Assembly (NCBI RefSeq): GCF_009193175.1 | Contig: NZ_VUKE01000022.1 | Location: 1 to 64,000, forward strand | Source of the DNA: Georgenia ruanii | GTDB taxonomy: Bacteria > Actinomycetota > Actinomycetes > Actinomycetales > Actinomycetaceae | Direction of reading: 5' to 3' | DNA length: 64,000 bases | In this document: piece after piece, positions 35,430-44,161 of the stretch | Numbering within the stretch: the stretch's first letter is position 1 | Layout of the letters: the number at the start of each line of letters is the position of its first letter | Made by a program: the position numbers and the translations under genes | Notes under the pieces: generated by a model | Databases searched by the model: none | Told to the model about the DNA's origin: nothing | Seen by the model: the letters and a program-made list of their open reading frames with translations, nothing else

Positions 35430-36590
35430 TCAGCGCGCGGCGCGCTGGAGGTAGCCCGCGACCCGGGCGACCTCGACCACCCCGGCCACCTGGTCGCCGT
35501 CGAGCAGCACCACCACCGGGCCGTGGTGCTGGGCGCGGGCGACGGCGGCGAGGGCGTCCGCGCCGCGCAGGTCGTGCACGAGCTGCTGGGGCGCCAGGGC
35601 GCGGGAGACCGCGGTCAGCGGGGTGGTCGCCCGCAGCTCCGGCGGCACCTGGCGCAGCGCCTCGGGGTCGAGCAGGGCCACCGGGCGGCCGGCGTCGAGG
35701 AGGACGACCGCGCTCTCCCCGCGGCCGGCCAGCGCGGCGTGCAGGTCGGGCAGGCCGGCGTACGCGGGCAGCGTCAGGGCCGGGGTGGCCAGCGCCCGCA
35801 GGTCCAGGTTCCGGGCGGACCGCTGGACGCCGGCGGCGCGGAGCGACTGGCCGGCGGCCGTCCACAGGAAGGAGCCGAGCAGCGCCACCCACACGACGGT
35901 GGTCAGCGACGGCTGCCGGCCCTGGACGAACGGCACGAGCACGAAGTAGACGGCGACGCCGACGACGACGAGCCGCCCACCCCAGGCGGCGATCACGGTG
36001 CCGCGGGTGCGGTCCCCGGTCAGGGCCCACACGAGCGCCTCGAGGACCTTCCCGCCGTCGAGGGGCAGCCCGGGCAGGAGGTTGAAGGCGGCCACGAACG
36101 CGTTGGAGATCAGCGCCGCGAGCAGCACGAGCATGACGGTGGGCCCGCCGGAGACCGTGTGCACGGCGAGCCAGGCCAGCCCGGCCAGGGCCGCGTTGGC
36201 CGCGGGGCCCGCGGCCGAGACGAGGGCCGACGCGCCCGCGGTGGCCAGCTCCCGGTCGAACGCGGTGTGCCCGCCCCAGAAGGTCAGGACGTACTCGCGC
36301 GGCGGGGCGCCGAAGCGCCGGGCGGTCAGGCCGTGGGCCAGCTCGTGCAGCAGGACCGAGACGAACAGCATGACCACGAAGGACAGCGTGGTGAGCACCA
36401 CGGTGCCCCACGACGCCAGCGGGACGAGGCGGCGCACCAGCGGGAAGTACAGGGCCACGAGGACGGCGGCGATGAGCAGCCAGGACGGCGCGAGCACCAC
36501 GGGGGTGCCGCCGACGGTGCCGAGCACCCACCCGGAACGCGTGCGCGTGCCCGGTCGAGGGGCGGGGGCCGGTCCGGTGGGGCTGGTCAC
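35430..36590 (-). CDS. site-2 protease (M50 family) with C-terminal CBS-like region
   Basis: A 386-residue intramembrane metalloprotease. Metal ligands are HELAH (82-86) in a membrane helix, with the third ligand Asp in FNLLPGLPLDGG near 180. Several other hydrophobic helices surround them. The C-terminal 130 residues (about 255-385) resemble a pair of degenerate CBS modules, as in the SpoIVFB-like subgroup that senses nucleotides. The substrate is unknown. The GTG start has TAGGGT 6 bases upstream. The position before trmI and the Pup genes is typical of actinobacteria. Confidence 0.9.
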   Translation of the reverse strand: MTSPTGPAPAPRPGTRTRSGWVLGTVGGTPVVLAPSWLLIAAVLVALYFPLVRRLVPLASWGTVVLTTLSFVVMLFVSVLLHELAHGLTARRFGAPPREYVLTFWGGHTAFDRELATAGASALVSAAGPAANAALAGLAWLAVHTVSGGPTVMLVLLAALISNAFVAAFNLLPGLPLDGGKVLEALVWALTGDRTRGTVIAAWGGRLVVVGVAVYFVLVPFVQGRQPSLTTVVWVALLGSFLWTAAGQSLRAAGVQRSARNLDLRALATPALTLPAYAGLPDLHAALAGRGESAVVLLDAGRPVALLDPEALRQVPPELRATTPLTAVSRALAPQQLVHDLRGADALAAVARAQHHGPVVVLLDGDQVAGVVEVARVAGYLQRAAR

Positions 36591-36596
36591 CCTGCC

Positions 36597-36602
36597 ACCC
36601 TA
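36597..36602 (-). promoter_or_regulatory. -10 box TAGGGT, leaderless M50 protease gene
   Basis: TAGGGT lies 6 bases before the GTG; it is divergent from the RecB-like gene promoter 63 bases away. Confidence 0.6.
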
Positions 36603-36664
36603 CGGGCCCGCGCCCACCGCGCCGCCGTCCACAGCCGGTGCGCGGGGATGTCGGCGGCGGCGGT

Positions 36665-36670
36665 TACGGT
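36665..36670 (+). promoter_or_regulatory. -10 box TACGGT, leaderless RecB-like gene
   Basis: TACGGT is 6 bases before the ATG at 36677. Confidence 0.6.
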
Positions 36671-36676
36671 GCACGC

Positions 36677-37651
36677 ATGCTCGATCAGTCCGCCGCCACC
36701 CTCACCGCCGACGCCGCAGATGCGCAGCCGCTCGCCCCGGACGCCGCCCGCGCGGCGACCCTCGTGGACACGCCCGCGCCGGACGCGGCGACCCCGGACG
36801 CGGCGACCCCGGACGCGGCGGCGCCGGCGCGGCGGCGGGCGGCGCTGTCCCCCTCCCGGGCGAAGGACTACATGCAGTGCCCGCTGCTGTTCCGCTTCCG
36901 CACCGTCGACCGGCTGCCCGAGCCGCCCAGCCCGGCCGCGGTCAAGGGATCCCTGGTGCACGCCGTCCTGGAGCACCTCTTCGACCTGCCGGCGGCGCAG
37001 CGCACCGAGGACTCGGCGCACCGGCTGCTGGACCCGCAGTGGACCGAGCTGCAGGCCCGCCGGCCCGAGGTGCTCTCGATGTTCACCGGACCCGAGGACC
37101 TCGGCGGCTGGCTCGCCCAGGCCCGCAGCCTGCTCACCCAGTACTTCCAGATGGAGAACCCCCGGCGGCTGGAGCCGGCCGAGCGTGAGCTGCTGGTGGA
37201 GACCGAGCTGCGGTCGGGGGTGCTGCTGCGCGGCTTCGTCGACCGGATCGACGTCGCCCCGAACGGTGCCGTCCGCGTCGTCGACTACAAGACCGGCAAG
37301 TCGCCGCGGCCGCGCTTCGCCGACAGCGCGCTGTTCCAGATGCGGTTCTACGGGCTCATGCTGTGGCGGCTGCATGGCGTGGTGCCCGCCCGGCTCCAGC
37401 TCGTCTACCTCGGGGACGGGCGCACCCTGGCGCACGACCCGCAGGAGGTCGAGCTGGTGGCCCTCGAGCGCGAGCTCGACGACCTGTGGCGCACCATCGC
37501 CGCCTCCGCCCGCACCGGGGACTTCGCGCCGAAGACCTCCCGCCTGTGCGACTGGTGCAGCTTCCAGGCGCACTGCCCCGCCTTCGGCGGCGTGGTCCCG
37601 GAGCTGCCGGCGGACGGCGTGGCGCACCTGCTCTCGGTGCAGGCCGGCTGA
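36677..37651 (+). CDS. RecB-family PD-(D/E)XK exonuclease with Fe-S cysteines
   Basis: 324 residues. An Ala/Pro/Asp-rich leader contains three PDAAT repeats. The nuclease core has YMQCPLLFRFR, GSLVHAVLEHLF and the catalytic RGFVDRIDV...RVVDYKTGK (Asp, Asp, Lys). The C-terminal CDWCSFQAHCPAF together with the N-terminal Cys would bind a 4Fe-4S cluster, as in Cas4 and AddB nuclease domains. It corresponds to the conserved actinobacterial single-gene RecB-like nuclease near the Pup locus. No cas genes or repeats accompany it, so CRISPR adaptation is unlikely. A repair role is plausible. Confidence 0.92.
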   Translation: MLDQSAATLTADAADAQPLAPDAARAATLVDTPAPDAATPDAATPDAAAPARRRAALSPSRAKDYMQCPLLFRFRTVDRLPEPPSPAAVKGSLVHAVLEHLFDLPAAQRTEDSAHRLLDPQWTELQARRPEVLSMFTGPEDLGGWLAQARSLLTQYFQMENPRRLEPAERELLVETELRSGVLLRGFVDRIDVAPNGAVRVVDYKTGKSPRPRFADSALFQMRFYGLMLWRLHGVVPARLQLVYLGDGRTLAHDPQEVELVALERELDDLWRTIAASARTGDFAPKTSRLCDWCSFQAHCPAFGGVVPELPADGVAHLLSVQAG

Positions 37652-37698
37652 CCCGCCCGCTCCACGCGCGGCGGGCTGCCCCGCCGGCGGTGGCCGGG

Positions 37699-38400
37699 CT
37701 ACCGCAGCGCGGCGGGCTCGAGCGCGTCGACGACCTCGCCGGCCGCCACGCGCGCGAGCAGCTCGAGGTCGGCGTCGGCGAGGCTGGCGAGCCGGCTCAG
37801 CCCCGGCCGCGGCTCCACCGGCAGCATGAGCGGGACGGCGATGGTCCGGGCGCCGGACGCCAGGGCCGCGGTGACGCCGGTGGGCGAGTCCTCGACGGCC
37901 ACGCACGCCGCCGGGTCCACCCCGAGGCGCTCGGCCGCGGTGAGGTAGGCCTCGGGGTGCGGCTTGCCCCGGGTCACCTGGTCGCCGGTGACGACCTCGG
38001 CGAACGTGCCCGCGGGTGCGGCGGAGACGACGGCGTCGGCGAACGAGGTCCACGACATCGTCACCAGGGCGCACGGCACCCCGGCGTCGCCGAGCGCGGC
38101 GAGCAGCTCGCGGGCCCCCGGCCGCCACGGCGCGCCGTGCGCCCGCACCCGCGCGATCACCCCGTCGAGCAGCTCGGCGACGATCTCCTCCTCCGTGCCG
38201 GGCAGGCCGGTCTGGGCCTTCATGATCGCCGCGGAGGTGCGCAGGTCGTTGCCGACGAGCTGCAGCGCCTGCTCGTGCGTCCAGCTGCCGCCGTGGCGGA
38301 CGACTAGCTCGGTCTCCGTGGCCATCCAGTACGGCTCGGTGTCGACGAGGGTGCCGTCCATGTCCCACAGGACGGCGGCGGGAAGGGGCGGGGTCAGCAC
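37699..38400 (-). CDS. HAD-superfamily phosphatase
   Basis: A 233-residue protein of the beta-phosphoglucomutase-like subgroup. Motif I VLWDMDGTLVDTEP (nucleophile Asp), motif II ALVTMSWTS, motif III RGKPHPEAY (Lys) and motif IV CVAVEDSPTGV are all present, with an alpha-helical cap between I and II. It probably dephosphorylates a sugar phosphate or similar metabolite. The GTG start has TAGCCT 6 bases upstream. It is convergent with the RecB-like gene. Confidence 0.93.
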   Translation of the reverse strand: MLTPPLPAAVLWDMDGTLVDTEPYWMATETELVVRHGGSWTHEQALQLVGNDLRTSAAIMKAQTGLPGTEEEIVAELLDGVIARVRAHGAPWRPGARELLAALGDAGVPCALVTMSWTSFADAVVSAAPAGTFAEVVTGDQVTRGKPHPEAYLTAAERLGVDPAACVAVEDSPTGVTAALASGARTIAVPLMLPVEPRPGLSRLASLADADLELLARVAAGEVVDALEPAALR

Positions 38401-38406
38401 CCCCCG

Positions 38407-38412
38407 AGGCTA
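38407..38412 (-). promoter_or_regulatory. -10 box TAGCCT, leaderless HAD gene
   Basis: TAGCCT is 6 bases from the GTG. Confidence 0.6.
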
Positions 38413-38633
38413 CCGGCCCGCCCGGCGTCGCCCGGCGCCCGGCCGCCGCGCGGCCTCGCGCCCCCGGGCCGCCGCCCGCCTGGGGCGTCGTCACGGCTCT
38501 GGCCCGCGCACCCGCGCGGGTGAGACCAGCCCGGACGACGTGGGAACCGGGCCCCGAACCGGCCACCCGGCCTCAGCACCTCGGACGCCCGAGAAGGGCG
38601 GTGCCTCACAACCCCGGGTTGAGAGACGCGCTT

Positions 38634-38639
38634 TAGGGT
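38634..38639 (+). promoter_or_regulatory. -10 box TAGGGT, leaderless PAC2 gene
   Basis: TAGGGT is 6 bases before the ATG at 38646. A TTGAGA at 38610-38615 is a fair -35 at 18-base spacing. Confidence 0.65.
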
Positions 38640-38645
38640 GGGCAC

Positions 38646-39572
38646 ATGACGAGCTCTCACGACGACGGCACCCCCGCCCCGGACACGGCCCCCGAGCCGG
38701 CCGACCGGGAGGTCCCGCCCGCCCTGCTGCTCGCCGCGTTCGAGGGCTGGAACGACGCCGGCGGCGCCGCGACGCAGGCGCTCGAGGTCGTCGCCGAGGC
38801 CTGGGACGCCGAGGTCGTCCATGACGTGGACCCCGAGGACTACCACGACTTCCAGGTCAACCGGCCCCAGGTGGGCGTCGACGAGGACGGCCGACGCACC
38901 CTGACCTGGCCGAGCACGACCATCTCGGTGGCCCGCACCCCGGTCACCGGCCGCACCATCGTCCTCGTCCAGGGCGTCGAGCCCTCGTTCCGCTGGCGCG
39001 CCTACTGCGAGGAGATCCTCGACGTCGCCCAGGGGCTCGGCGTGGGCACCGTCGTCGGCATCGGCGCGCTGCTCGCGGACGTGCCCCACTCGCGGCCCAT
39101 CCCGGTCCAGACCACCTCCAACGACGCGCAGGTCCAGGCGCTGCTCGGGGTGGAGGGCTCGGACTACGAGGGGCCCTCCGGCATCGTCGGGGTGCTCGTG
39201 CACCAGGCCGCCGAGCGGAACCTGCACACGCTGAGCGTGTGGGCGGCGGTTCCGCACTACGTGGCGCAGCCGCCCTCGCCCAAGGCGACCCTGGCCCTGC
39301 TGCTGCGCCTCGAAGAGCTCGTCGGTGAGCCGCTGCCGGTCGGGGAGCTGCCCGACGACGCCCGCGCCTGGCAGGCCGGCGTGGACGAGCTGGCCGGGCA
39401 GGACCCGGAGGTGGCCGAGTACATCCACCAGCTCGAGGAGGCCAAGGACACCGCCGACCTGCCCGAGGCCAGCGGCGAGGCCATCGCCCGCGAGTTCGAG
39501 CGGTACCTGCGCCGGCGCGACATCCGCCGCGACAAGGGCGAGAAGGGCGACCCCGGGCCGGCGGGCCTGTAG
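38646..39572 (+). CDS. PAC2-family protein
   Basis: A 308-residue protein of the PAC2 (proteasome assembly chaperone 2-like) family: PPALLLAAFEGWNDAGGAATQALE, a strand-rich middle with PVTGRTIVLVQGVEPSFRW, GIGALLADVPHSRP and GPSGIVGVLVHQAAE, and a charged C-terminal helix. Family members occur widely in actinobacteria, with or without a proteasome, and their biochemical role is unresolved. The last 12 residues (DKGEKGDPGPAGL) look collagen-like and are encoded in DNA that is tandemly repeated past the stop codon. The gene is leaderless. Confidence 0.9.
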   Translation: MTSSHDDGTPAPDTAPEPADREVPPALLLAAFEGWNDAGGAATQALEVVAEAWDAEVVHDVDPEDYHDFQVNRPQVGVDEDGRRTLTWPSTTISVARTPVTGRTIVLVQGVEPSFRWRAYCEEILDVAQGLGVGTVVGIGALLADVPHSRPIPVQTTSNDAQVQALLGVEGSDYEGPSGIVGVLVHQAAERNLHTLSVWAAVPHYVAQPPSPKATLALLLRLEELVGEPLPVGELPDDARAWQAGVDELAGQDPEVAEYIHQLEEAKDTADLPEASGEAIAREFERYLRRRDIRRDKGEKGDPGPAGL

Positions 39573-39660
39573 CGGGCCCGCGTTCCCCCGGGCCGGCGGG
39601 CCTGTCGCGGGCCCCCGCGTTCCCCCGGGCCCGCGGGCGGGTCTGTCGCGGGCCCGCGCC
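39551..39660. repeat. three tandem copies (35-37 bp) spanning the PAC2 stop codon
   Basis: Copies starting CCCCGGGCCGGCGGGCCTGT begin at 39551 and 39586, and a variant begins at 39623. The first encodes the last PAC2 residues and the TAG stop; in later copies the stop has become TCG. Internal GGGCCCGCG stretches can form hairpins, so the block may also end the convergent PAC2 and mshC transcripts. Confidence 0.75.
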
Positions 39661-39706
39661 CTTGCTGCACGGCGGCCCCTACCGGGGGCGCCGCCCTACC
39701 GGGTCG

Positions 39707-40972
39707 TCAGAGGGCCACGCCGAGCAGCGCGTCGACGGTGCGCCGGGCGAGCTCCGCTCCGCCGACGTCCGCCGCACCGGGCGCCAGGGCCGCGTCGACC
39801 CACCGGTCCATCGCCGCCAGCGCCGTCGGGGCGTCGAGGTCGTCCGCCAGGGCCGCGCGCACCTCGGCGAGCAGGTCCTCGGCCGCCGGGCCGCCGTCCC
39901 CGGTCATGGCCTGGCGCCACCGGGCCAGCCGCTCGGTGGCGGCCGCGAGGTCGGCGTCGGTGTACTCCCAGCTGTCGCGGTAGTGGTGGGCCAGCAGCAC
40001 GAGCCGGACCGCCATGGGGTCAGCACCCCCGGCCACCAGCTCGGAGACGAGCACGAGGTTGCCCCGGGACTTGCTCATCTTCTCGCCCTCATAGGCCACC
40101 AGCCCGCCGTGCGCGTGGAGCAGCACGGGCGCGGGGGTGTGCTGCAGGACCCGCAGGTGCGACTCGCTCATCTCGTGGTGCGGGAAGACGAGGTCGCGGC
40201 CCCCGCCCTGGACCTCCACCACGGGGCCAAGATGGTGCAAGGCGATGCATGCACACTCGATGTGCCAGCCGGGCCGGCCCCGCCCGAGCGACCCGCCGTC
40301 CCAGTCCGGCTCGCCCGGGCGTGTGCGCCGCCACAGCAGCGGGTCCAGCGGCTCGTGCTTGCCGGGACGGTCGGGGTCGCCGCCGTTGTCGGCGAACACC
40401 CGGCGCATCTGCTCCGGCTCGAGCCCGGCGCCGGTGCCGAAGAGCGGGTCGGCGGCGAGGTCGGCGTAGACGTCGCCGAGCTCCGGCTCCGTCCCGCCGG
40501 CGCCCTCGGGCAGGGCCACGCGGTAGGCGCTGCCCTCGGCGACCATGCGCTCCACGGCCTCGACGACCAGGGGGATGGCCTCGACGGCGCCGACGTAGTG
40601 GTCGGGCGCCACCACGCGCAGCGCCGTCATGTCCGAGCGGAAGAGGTCCGTCTGGCTGTCGGCGAGCTCGCGCCAGTCCTGGCCGTTCTCCGTGGCGCGC
40701 TCGAGCAGCGGGTCGTCGACGTCGGTGACGTTCTGGACGTACCGCACCTCCCGCCCGGCGTCGCGCCAGGCGCGCACGAGCAGGTCGAAGCCGACATAGG
40801 TGTTGGCGTGGCCGAGGTGCGTGGCGTCGTAGGGCGTGATCCCGCAGACGTACAGGGTCGCGGGGCCCTCGGGCCGGGTGGGGGCCGGGGCGCCGGCGAG
40901 GGTGTCATACAGGTGCACCTGGGCACCGTGTCCGGGAAGGGCGGGGATGTCGGGCGAGGTCCAGGCATGCAC
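39707..40972 (-). CDS. mshC: cysteine:1D-myo-inosityl 2-amino-2-deoxy-alpha-D-glucopyranoside ligase
   Basis: A 421-residue cysteinyl-tRNA-synthetase-like enzyme that ligates Cys to GlcN-Ins in mycothiol synthesis. Class-I features: Zn ligand in YVCGITPYDATHLGHANTY (HIGH motif), HIECACIALHHLG with further Zn ligands, and EKMSKSRGN. It is shorter than CysRS because the tRNA anticodon domain is missing, which separates the two. The GTG start has TAAGGT 6 bases upstream; a nearby ATG is out of frame. Confidence 0.96.
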   Translation of the reverse strand: MHAWTSPDIPALPGHGAQVHLYDTLAGAPAPTRPEGPATLYVCGITPYDATHLGHANTYVGFDLLVRAWRDAGREVRYVQNVTDVDDPLLERATENGQDWRELADSQTDLFRSDMTALRVVAPDHYVGAVEAIPLVVEAVERMVAEGSAYRVALPEGAGGTEPELGDVYADLAADPLFGTGAGLEPEQMRRVFADNGGDPDRPGKHEPLDPLLWRRTRPGEPDWDGGSLGRGRPGWHIECACIALHHLGPVVEVQGGGRDLVFPHHEMSESHLRVLQHTPAPVLLHAHGGLVAYEGEKMSKSRGNLVLVSELVAGGADPMAVRLVLLAHHYRDSWEYTDADLAAATERLARWRQAMTGDGGPAAEDLLAEVRAALADDLDAPTALAAMDRWVDAALAPGAADVGGAELARRTVDALLGVAL

Positions 40973-40978
40973 CCCCCG

Positions 40979-40984
40979 ACCTTA
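40979..40984 (-). promoter_or_regulatory. -10 box TAAGGT, leaderless mshC
   Basis: TAAGGT is 6 bases from the GTG of mshC. Confidence 0.6.
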
Positions 40985-41025
40985 ACCGGCGCGCGAGGGT
41001 CCCCTGCGCCGGGGACATCTGACGG

Positions 41026-41031
41026 CACAAT
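41026..41031 (+). promoter_or_regulatory. -10 box CACAAT, leaderless CorA-like gene
   Basis: CACAAT lies 6 bases before the ATG at 41038. Confidence 0.5.
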
Positions 41032-41037
41032 GCGGCC

Positions 41038-42036
41038 ATGGCGCTCCTCTGGTCCTCGGCCGCCGGGCGGCACCTCACCCCGGTCACGCTGGCTTCCGAC
41101 GAGGACCGGGAGGCGGTGCGCCGCGCCCTCGGCACCACCACCAGCACCAGCACCAGCACCAGCACCCTCACTTGGGTGCACGTGACGCCCGACGCCCCCG
41201 ACGAGCTGACGGCCCTGCTCGAGGTGTGCGGCCTGCCGGCGGGCCTCGCCGCGCACCTGCTCCACCAGCGCGACCACCACGGCGGCGCCGGCGTGGTCGC
41301 CGACGGCGTGCTCGTCCCGCTGGGCCTGCTCCGCTTCGAGGCCGGGACCGCCGAGGTCGAGGTCGACCGCCTGGCGTGCCTGTGCGTGCCGGGGCTGGCC
41401 ATCACCGTCGGCCGGGACGGCGACGTCGTGCGCGACGTCGGGGAGGCGCTGCCCGGCGACGCCACCCAGGGCTCGCTCGGCGTGCTGACGGCGGCCGCGA
41501 CGGTGGCGGGCCGGCGCGCGGTCGACGCCGAGATCGGCCTGGCCGACGCCGTCGCCAAGGTCGAGCAGGCCGTCTTCGGCGCGGGCTCGACGGACCCGGC
41601 GCAGGTGATCTACCGGCTCAAGCGCGAGCTCGCCGAGGCCCGCCGCGCGCTGACGCCGATGGTGACCCGGCTCGGCGCCCTCGACGACGAGGACCTCCCG
41701 CCGGCACTGGGGACGGTCTCCCGGCGGACCCTGCACCGCCTCGCCGCGGCCCTGCGCCGCACCGCCGACCAGGTGGACGGACAGGACCGGCTCCTCGGCG
41801 ACCTGCTCACCGTCCAGCTCACCCTGGTACAGGTCCGCCAGAACGCCGACATGCGTCGCATGGCCGCCTGGGCCGCGCTCATCGCGGTGCCGACCATGGT
41901 GGCCGGCGTGTACGGCATGAACTTCCGGCACATGCCCGAGCTGAGCTGGCCCTACGGCTACCCGGCGGTCCTGGCGGTGCTGGTCGTCGCCGTCCTCGTG
42001 CTGCGCCGGCTGTTCAAGCGCTCGGGGTGGATGTAG
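41038..42036 (+). CDS. CorA-family divalent cation transporter
   Basis: A 332-residue protein with a large cytoplasmic N-terminal domain (alpha/beta then long helices, about 150-260) and two C-terminal membrane helices (about 273-292 and 305-324) joined by the selectivity loop. The YGMNF signature (GVYGMNFRHMPEL) identifies the CorA/MIT pore family, carrying Mg2+ or a similar ion; exact selectivity is uncertain. A short Thr-Ser dipeptide run near residue 35 is encoded by a 6-bp microsatellite (about 41130-41165). It converges with uppP, leaving only six bases between stop codons. Confidence 0.9.
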   Translation: MALLWSSAAGRHLTPVTLASDEDREAVRRALGTTTSTSTSTSTLTWVHVTPDAPDELTALLEVCGLPAGLAAHLLHQRDHHGGAGVVADGVLVPLGLLRFEAGTAEVEVDRLACLCVPGLAITVGRDGDVVRDVGEALPGDATQGSLGVLTAAATVAGRRAVDAEIGLADAVAKVEQAVFGAGSTDPAQVIYRLKRELAEARRALTPMVTRLGALDDEDLPPALGTVSRRTLHRLAAALRRTADQVDGQDRLLGDLLTVQLTLVQVRQNADMRRMAAWAALIAVPTMVAGVYGMNFRHMPELSWPYGYPAVLAVLVVAVLVLRRLFKRSGWM

Positions 42037-42042
42037 CCCGGC

Positions 42043-42900
42043 TCAGCCGGCCGGCGTCACCACCGCCGACGTCGCCTCGACGACCCCGGTCAGCAGCAGG
42101 ACGACGACCACCGCGGCCAGCGCGAGCCGGTAGATCACGAACGGCAGGTAACTGCGGGTGGAGACCAGCTTGAGGAACCAGATGATGACGACGTAGCCGA
42201 CGACGAAGGCCACGAGGGTGGCGAGCAGCGTCGGCCCCGGGTCCACCCCGCCCTCGAGCCCGTCGGTGAACAGCTTGTAGAAGCCCGAGCCCAGCACCGC
42301 CGGGATCGCCAGCAGGAACGAGTACCGGGCCGCGGCCTCGCGGGTGTAGCCCATGAGCAGCCCGGCGGTGATGGTGCCGCCCGAGCGGGAGACGCCGGGG
42401 ATCAGCGCCAGCGCTTGTGCGAAGCCGAAGAGCACGGCGTCGCGCCACGTCATGTGCTCGAGCAGCTTGGTGCGCCGGGAGGTGGCGTCGGCGATCCCGA
42501 GCAGGACGGCGAAGACCGACAGGGTCACCACGGTGATCCAGAGGTTGCGGAAGGTGGTGTCGATGGCGTTCTGGAAGAGGACGCCGAGGACGACGATCGG
42601 CACGGAGCCGACGATGACGAACCAGCCCATGCGGGCGTCGGGGTTCGAGGTCGGCACGGTGTTCTTCCACGGGCCCACCGGCAGCGCCCCGAACCACGCC
42701 TTGATGATCCGGACGATGTCCCGGCGGAAGTACAGGACGACCGCCGCCTCGGTGCCGATCTGGGTGATGGCCGTGAACGCCGCCCCCGGGTCGGCGCCCA
42801 TGAGGTCCCCGACGATGCGCAGGTGCGCGCTCGAGGAGATGGGGAGGAACTCGGTGAGGCCCTGCACGAGCCCGAGGATCACTGCTTCCAGCCATGTCAC
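42043..42900 (-). CDS. uppP: undecaprenyl-diphosphatase
   Basis: A 285-residue, eight-helix BacA-type membrane enzyme that recycles undecaprenyl pyrophosphate for cell-wall synthesis and confers bacitracin tolerance. Diagnostic motifs: [19 protein letters not shown] near the N-terminus (catalytic Glu) and [18 protein letters not shown] (catalytic Ser/Arg). Length is normal. The GTG start has TAGGGT 8 bases upstream. The same gene follows this neighbourhood in mycobacteria. Confidence 0.97.
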   Translation of the reverse strand: MTWLEAVILGLVQGLTEFLPISSSAHLRIVGDLMGADPGAAFTAITQIGTEAAVVLYFRRDIVRIIKAWFGALPVGPWKNTVPTSNPDARMGWFVIVGSVPIVVLGVLFQNAIDTTFRNLWITVVTLSVFAVLLGIADATSRRTKLLEHMTWRDAVLFGFAQALALIPGVSRSGGTITAGLLMGYTREAAARYSFLLAIPAVLGSGFYKLFTDGLEGGVDPGPTLLATLVAFVVGYVVIIWFLKLVSTRSYLPFVIYRLALAAVVVVLLLTGVVEATSAVVTPAG

Positions 42901-42908
42901 GGTCGGTC

Positions 42909-42914
42909 ACCCTA
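42909..42914 (-). promoter_or_regulatory. -10 box TAGGGT, leaderless uppP
   Basis: TAGGGT ends 8 bases before the uppP GTG. Confidence 0.5.
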
Positions 42915-43090
42915 CGACACTGCTCTGGCGACGGACCGGCCGTCGTGACGGAAGTGTCGCAGGTCACGCAGGTCACGCGGGCCACCGCGCCGGGCGCCCC
43001 GCGGCCACCGCGCCGCCGCCGAGGCACCGCGCCCGGTCGCCCGGCCGCCGCGGCGCCGGGCGCGGGCACCACACTGCCGGTCCCGGCCGA

Positions 43091-43096
43091 TACCGT
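43091..43096 (+). promoter_or_regulatory. -10 box TACCGT, leaderless aldo/keto reductase gene
   Basis: TACCGT is 6 bases before the ATG at 43103. Confidence 0.6.
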
Positions 43097-43102
43097 GACC
43101 CC

Positions 43103-44095
43103 ATGCAGCAGCGCAGGGTCGGTCGCACAGGGCTGACGGTCTCCGACGTCGGGCTGGGCACCATGACGTGGGGCCGGGACACCGACGAGCACGAGGCCGC
43201 CGAGCAGCTCGAGGTCTTCCTCGACGCCGGCGGCTCGTTGGTCGACACCGCCGCCACCTACGGCGACGGCGCCGCCGAGGAGGTCATCGGGGCCCTCCTG
43301 GCCAGCGCCGTCGACCGGGACGACGTCGTGCTGGTCTCCAAGGCCGGGGTGCGCACCCGCCGCACGGGCGACGGCGGCGGCGTCGTCGACGCCTCGCGCG
43401 GCAGCCTGCTCGACACCCTCGACGCGTCGCTGGCCCGCCTCGGCACCGATCACCTGGACCTGTGGCTGGTGCAGTCCCCGGACCCGGCGACCCCGATCGA
43501 GGAGACCGTCGGCGCCCTGGAGCACGCCGTCCGCACCGGACGGTGCCGGTACGTGGGCCTGTCGAACTTCCCGGCGTGGACGACGGCGCAGGCCGCCACG
43601 CTCCTGGCCGCCGGCGGCCCGCTGGGCCCGGGCGCGCCGGGGCTGGCCGCCGTCGAGGTGGAGTACTCGCTGCTGCAGCGCGGGATCGAGCGCGAGCTGG
43701 CACCGGCCGCGCGGGCGCTGGGCGCCGGGGTGCTGGCGTGGTCGCCGCTGGGGCGCGGGGTGCTGACGGGCAAGTACCGCCACTCGGTCCCGGCGAGCTC
43801 ACGGGCGGCCTCACCGCACCTTCGTGGCTTCGTCGAGCCCTACCTCAACGACCACGCGCACGGCGTGGTCGAGGCGGTCACCACCGCGGCGTCGGGCCTG
43901 GGCCGCACCCCGCTGGAGGTCGCGCTCGCGTGGGTGCGCGACGCCCCCGGGGTGTGCTCGGCGATCGCCGGCGCGCGCACGGCCGGTCAGCTGCGCGGGG
44001 TGCTCGCCGCGTGCGACCTCGCGCTGCCCGACCCCATCCGGGCGGTGCTGGACGAGGTCACGAGCCCGGAGCTGGGCTACCCCGAGCGGTTCTGA
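43103..44095 (+). CDS. aldo/keto reductase
   Basis: A 330-residue NADPH-dependent TIM-barrel oxidoreductase. N-terminal RRVGRTGLTVSDVGLGTMTWG; Asp and Tyr of the tetrad in LVDTAATYGDGAAEEVIG; Lys in VLVSKAGV. The position usually held by the catalytic His reads LWLVQSPDP, so Gln replaces His; this matches some members acting on unusual substrates. The cofactor-binding segments SNFPAW and AWSPLGRGVLTGKY are intact. Substrate unknown. It is leaderless and converges with the acidic small gene. Confidence 0.92.
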   Translation: MQQRRVGRTGLTVSDVGLGTMTWGRDTDEHEAAEQLEVFLDAGGSLVDTAATYGDGAAEEVIGALLASAVDRDDVVLVSKAGVRTRRTGDGGGVVDASRGSLLDTLDASLARLGTDHLDLWLVQSPDPATPIEETVGALEHAVRTGRCRYVGLSNFPAWTTAQAATLLAAGGPLGPGAPGLAAVEVEYSLLQRGIERELAPAARALGAGVLAWSPLGRGVLTGKYRHSVPASSRAASPHLRGFVEPYLNDHAHGVVEAVTTAASGLGRTPLEVALAWVRDAPGVCSAIAGARTAGQLRGVLAACDLALPDPIRAVLDEVTSPELGYPERF

Positions 44096-44161
44096 CCGGG
44101 GAACCCCGCCGGGCCCGGTCGCGAGCCGGCCGCGCTGGCCCGGGTCGACGAGCCGACCGGA

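Noticed and set aside
36677-37651. cas4 of a CRISPR system.
   Set aside because: The Fe-S RecB-like nuclease resembles Cas4, but no other cas gene or repeat is present, and the gene order is that of actinobacterial housekeeping loci.
39707-40972. cysteinyl-tRNA synthetase (cysS).
   Set aside because: The protein is too short and lacks the anticodon-binding domain; motif spacing and neighbours match MshC.
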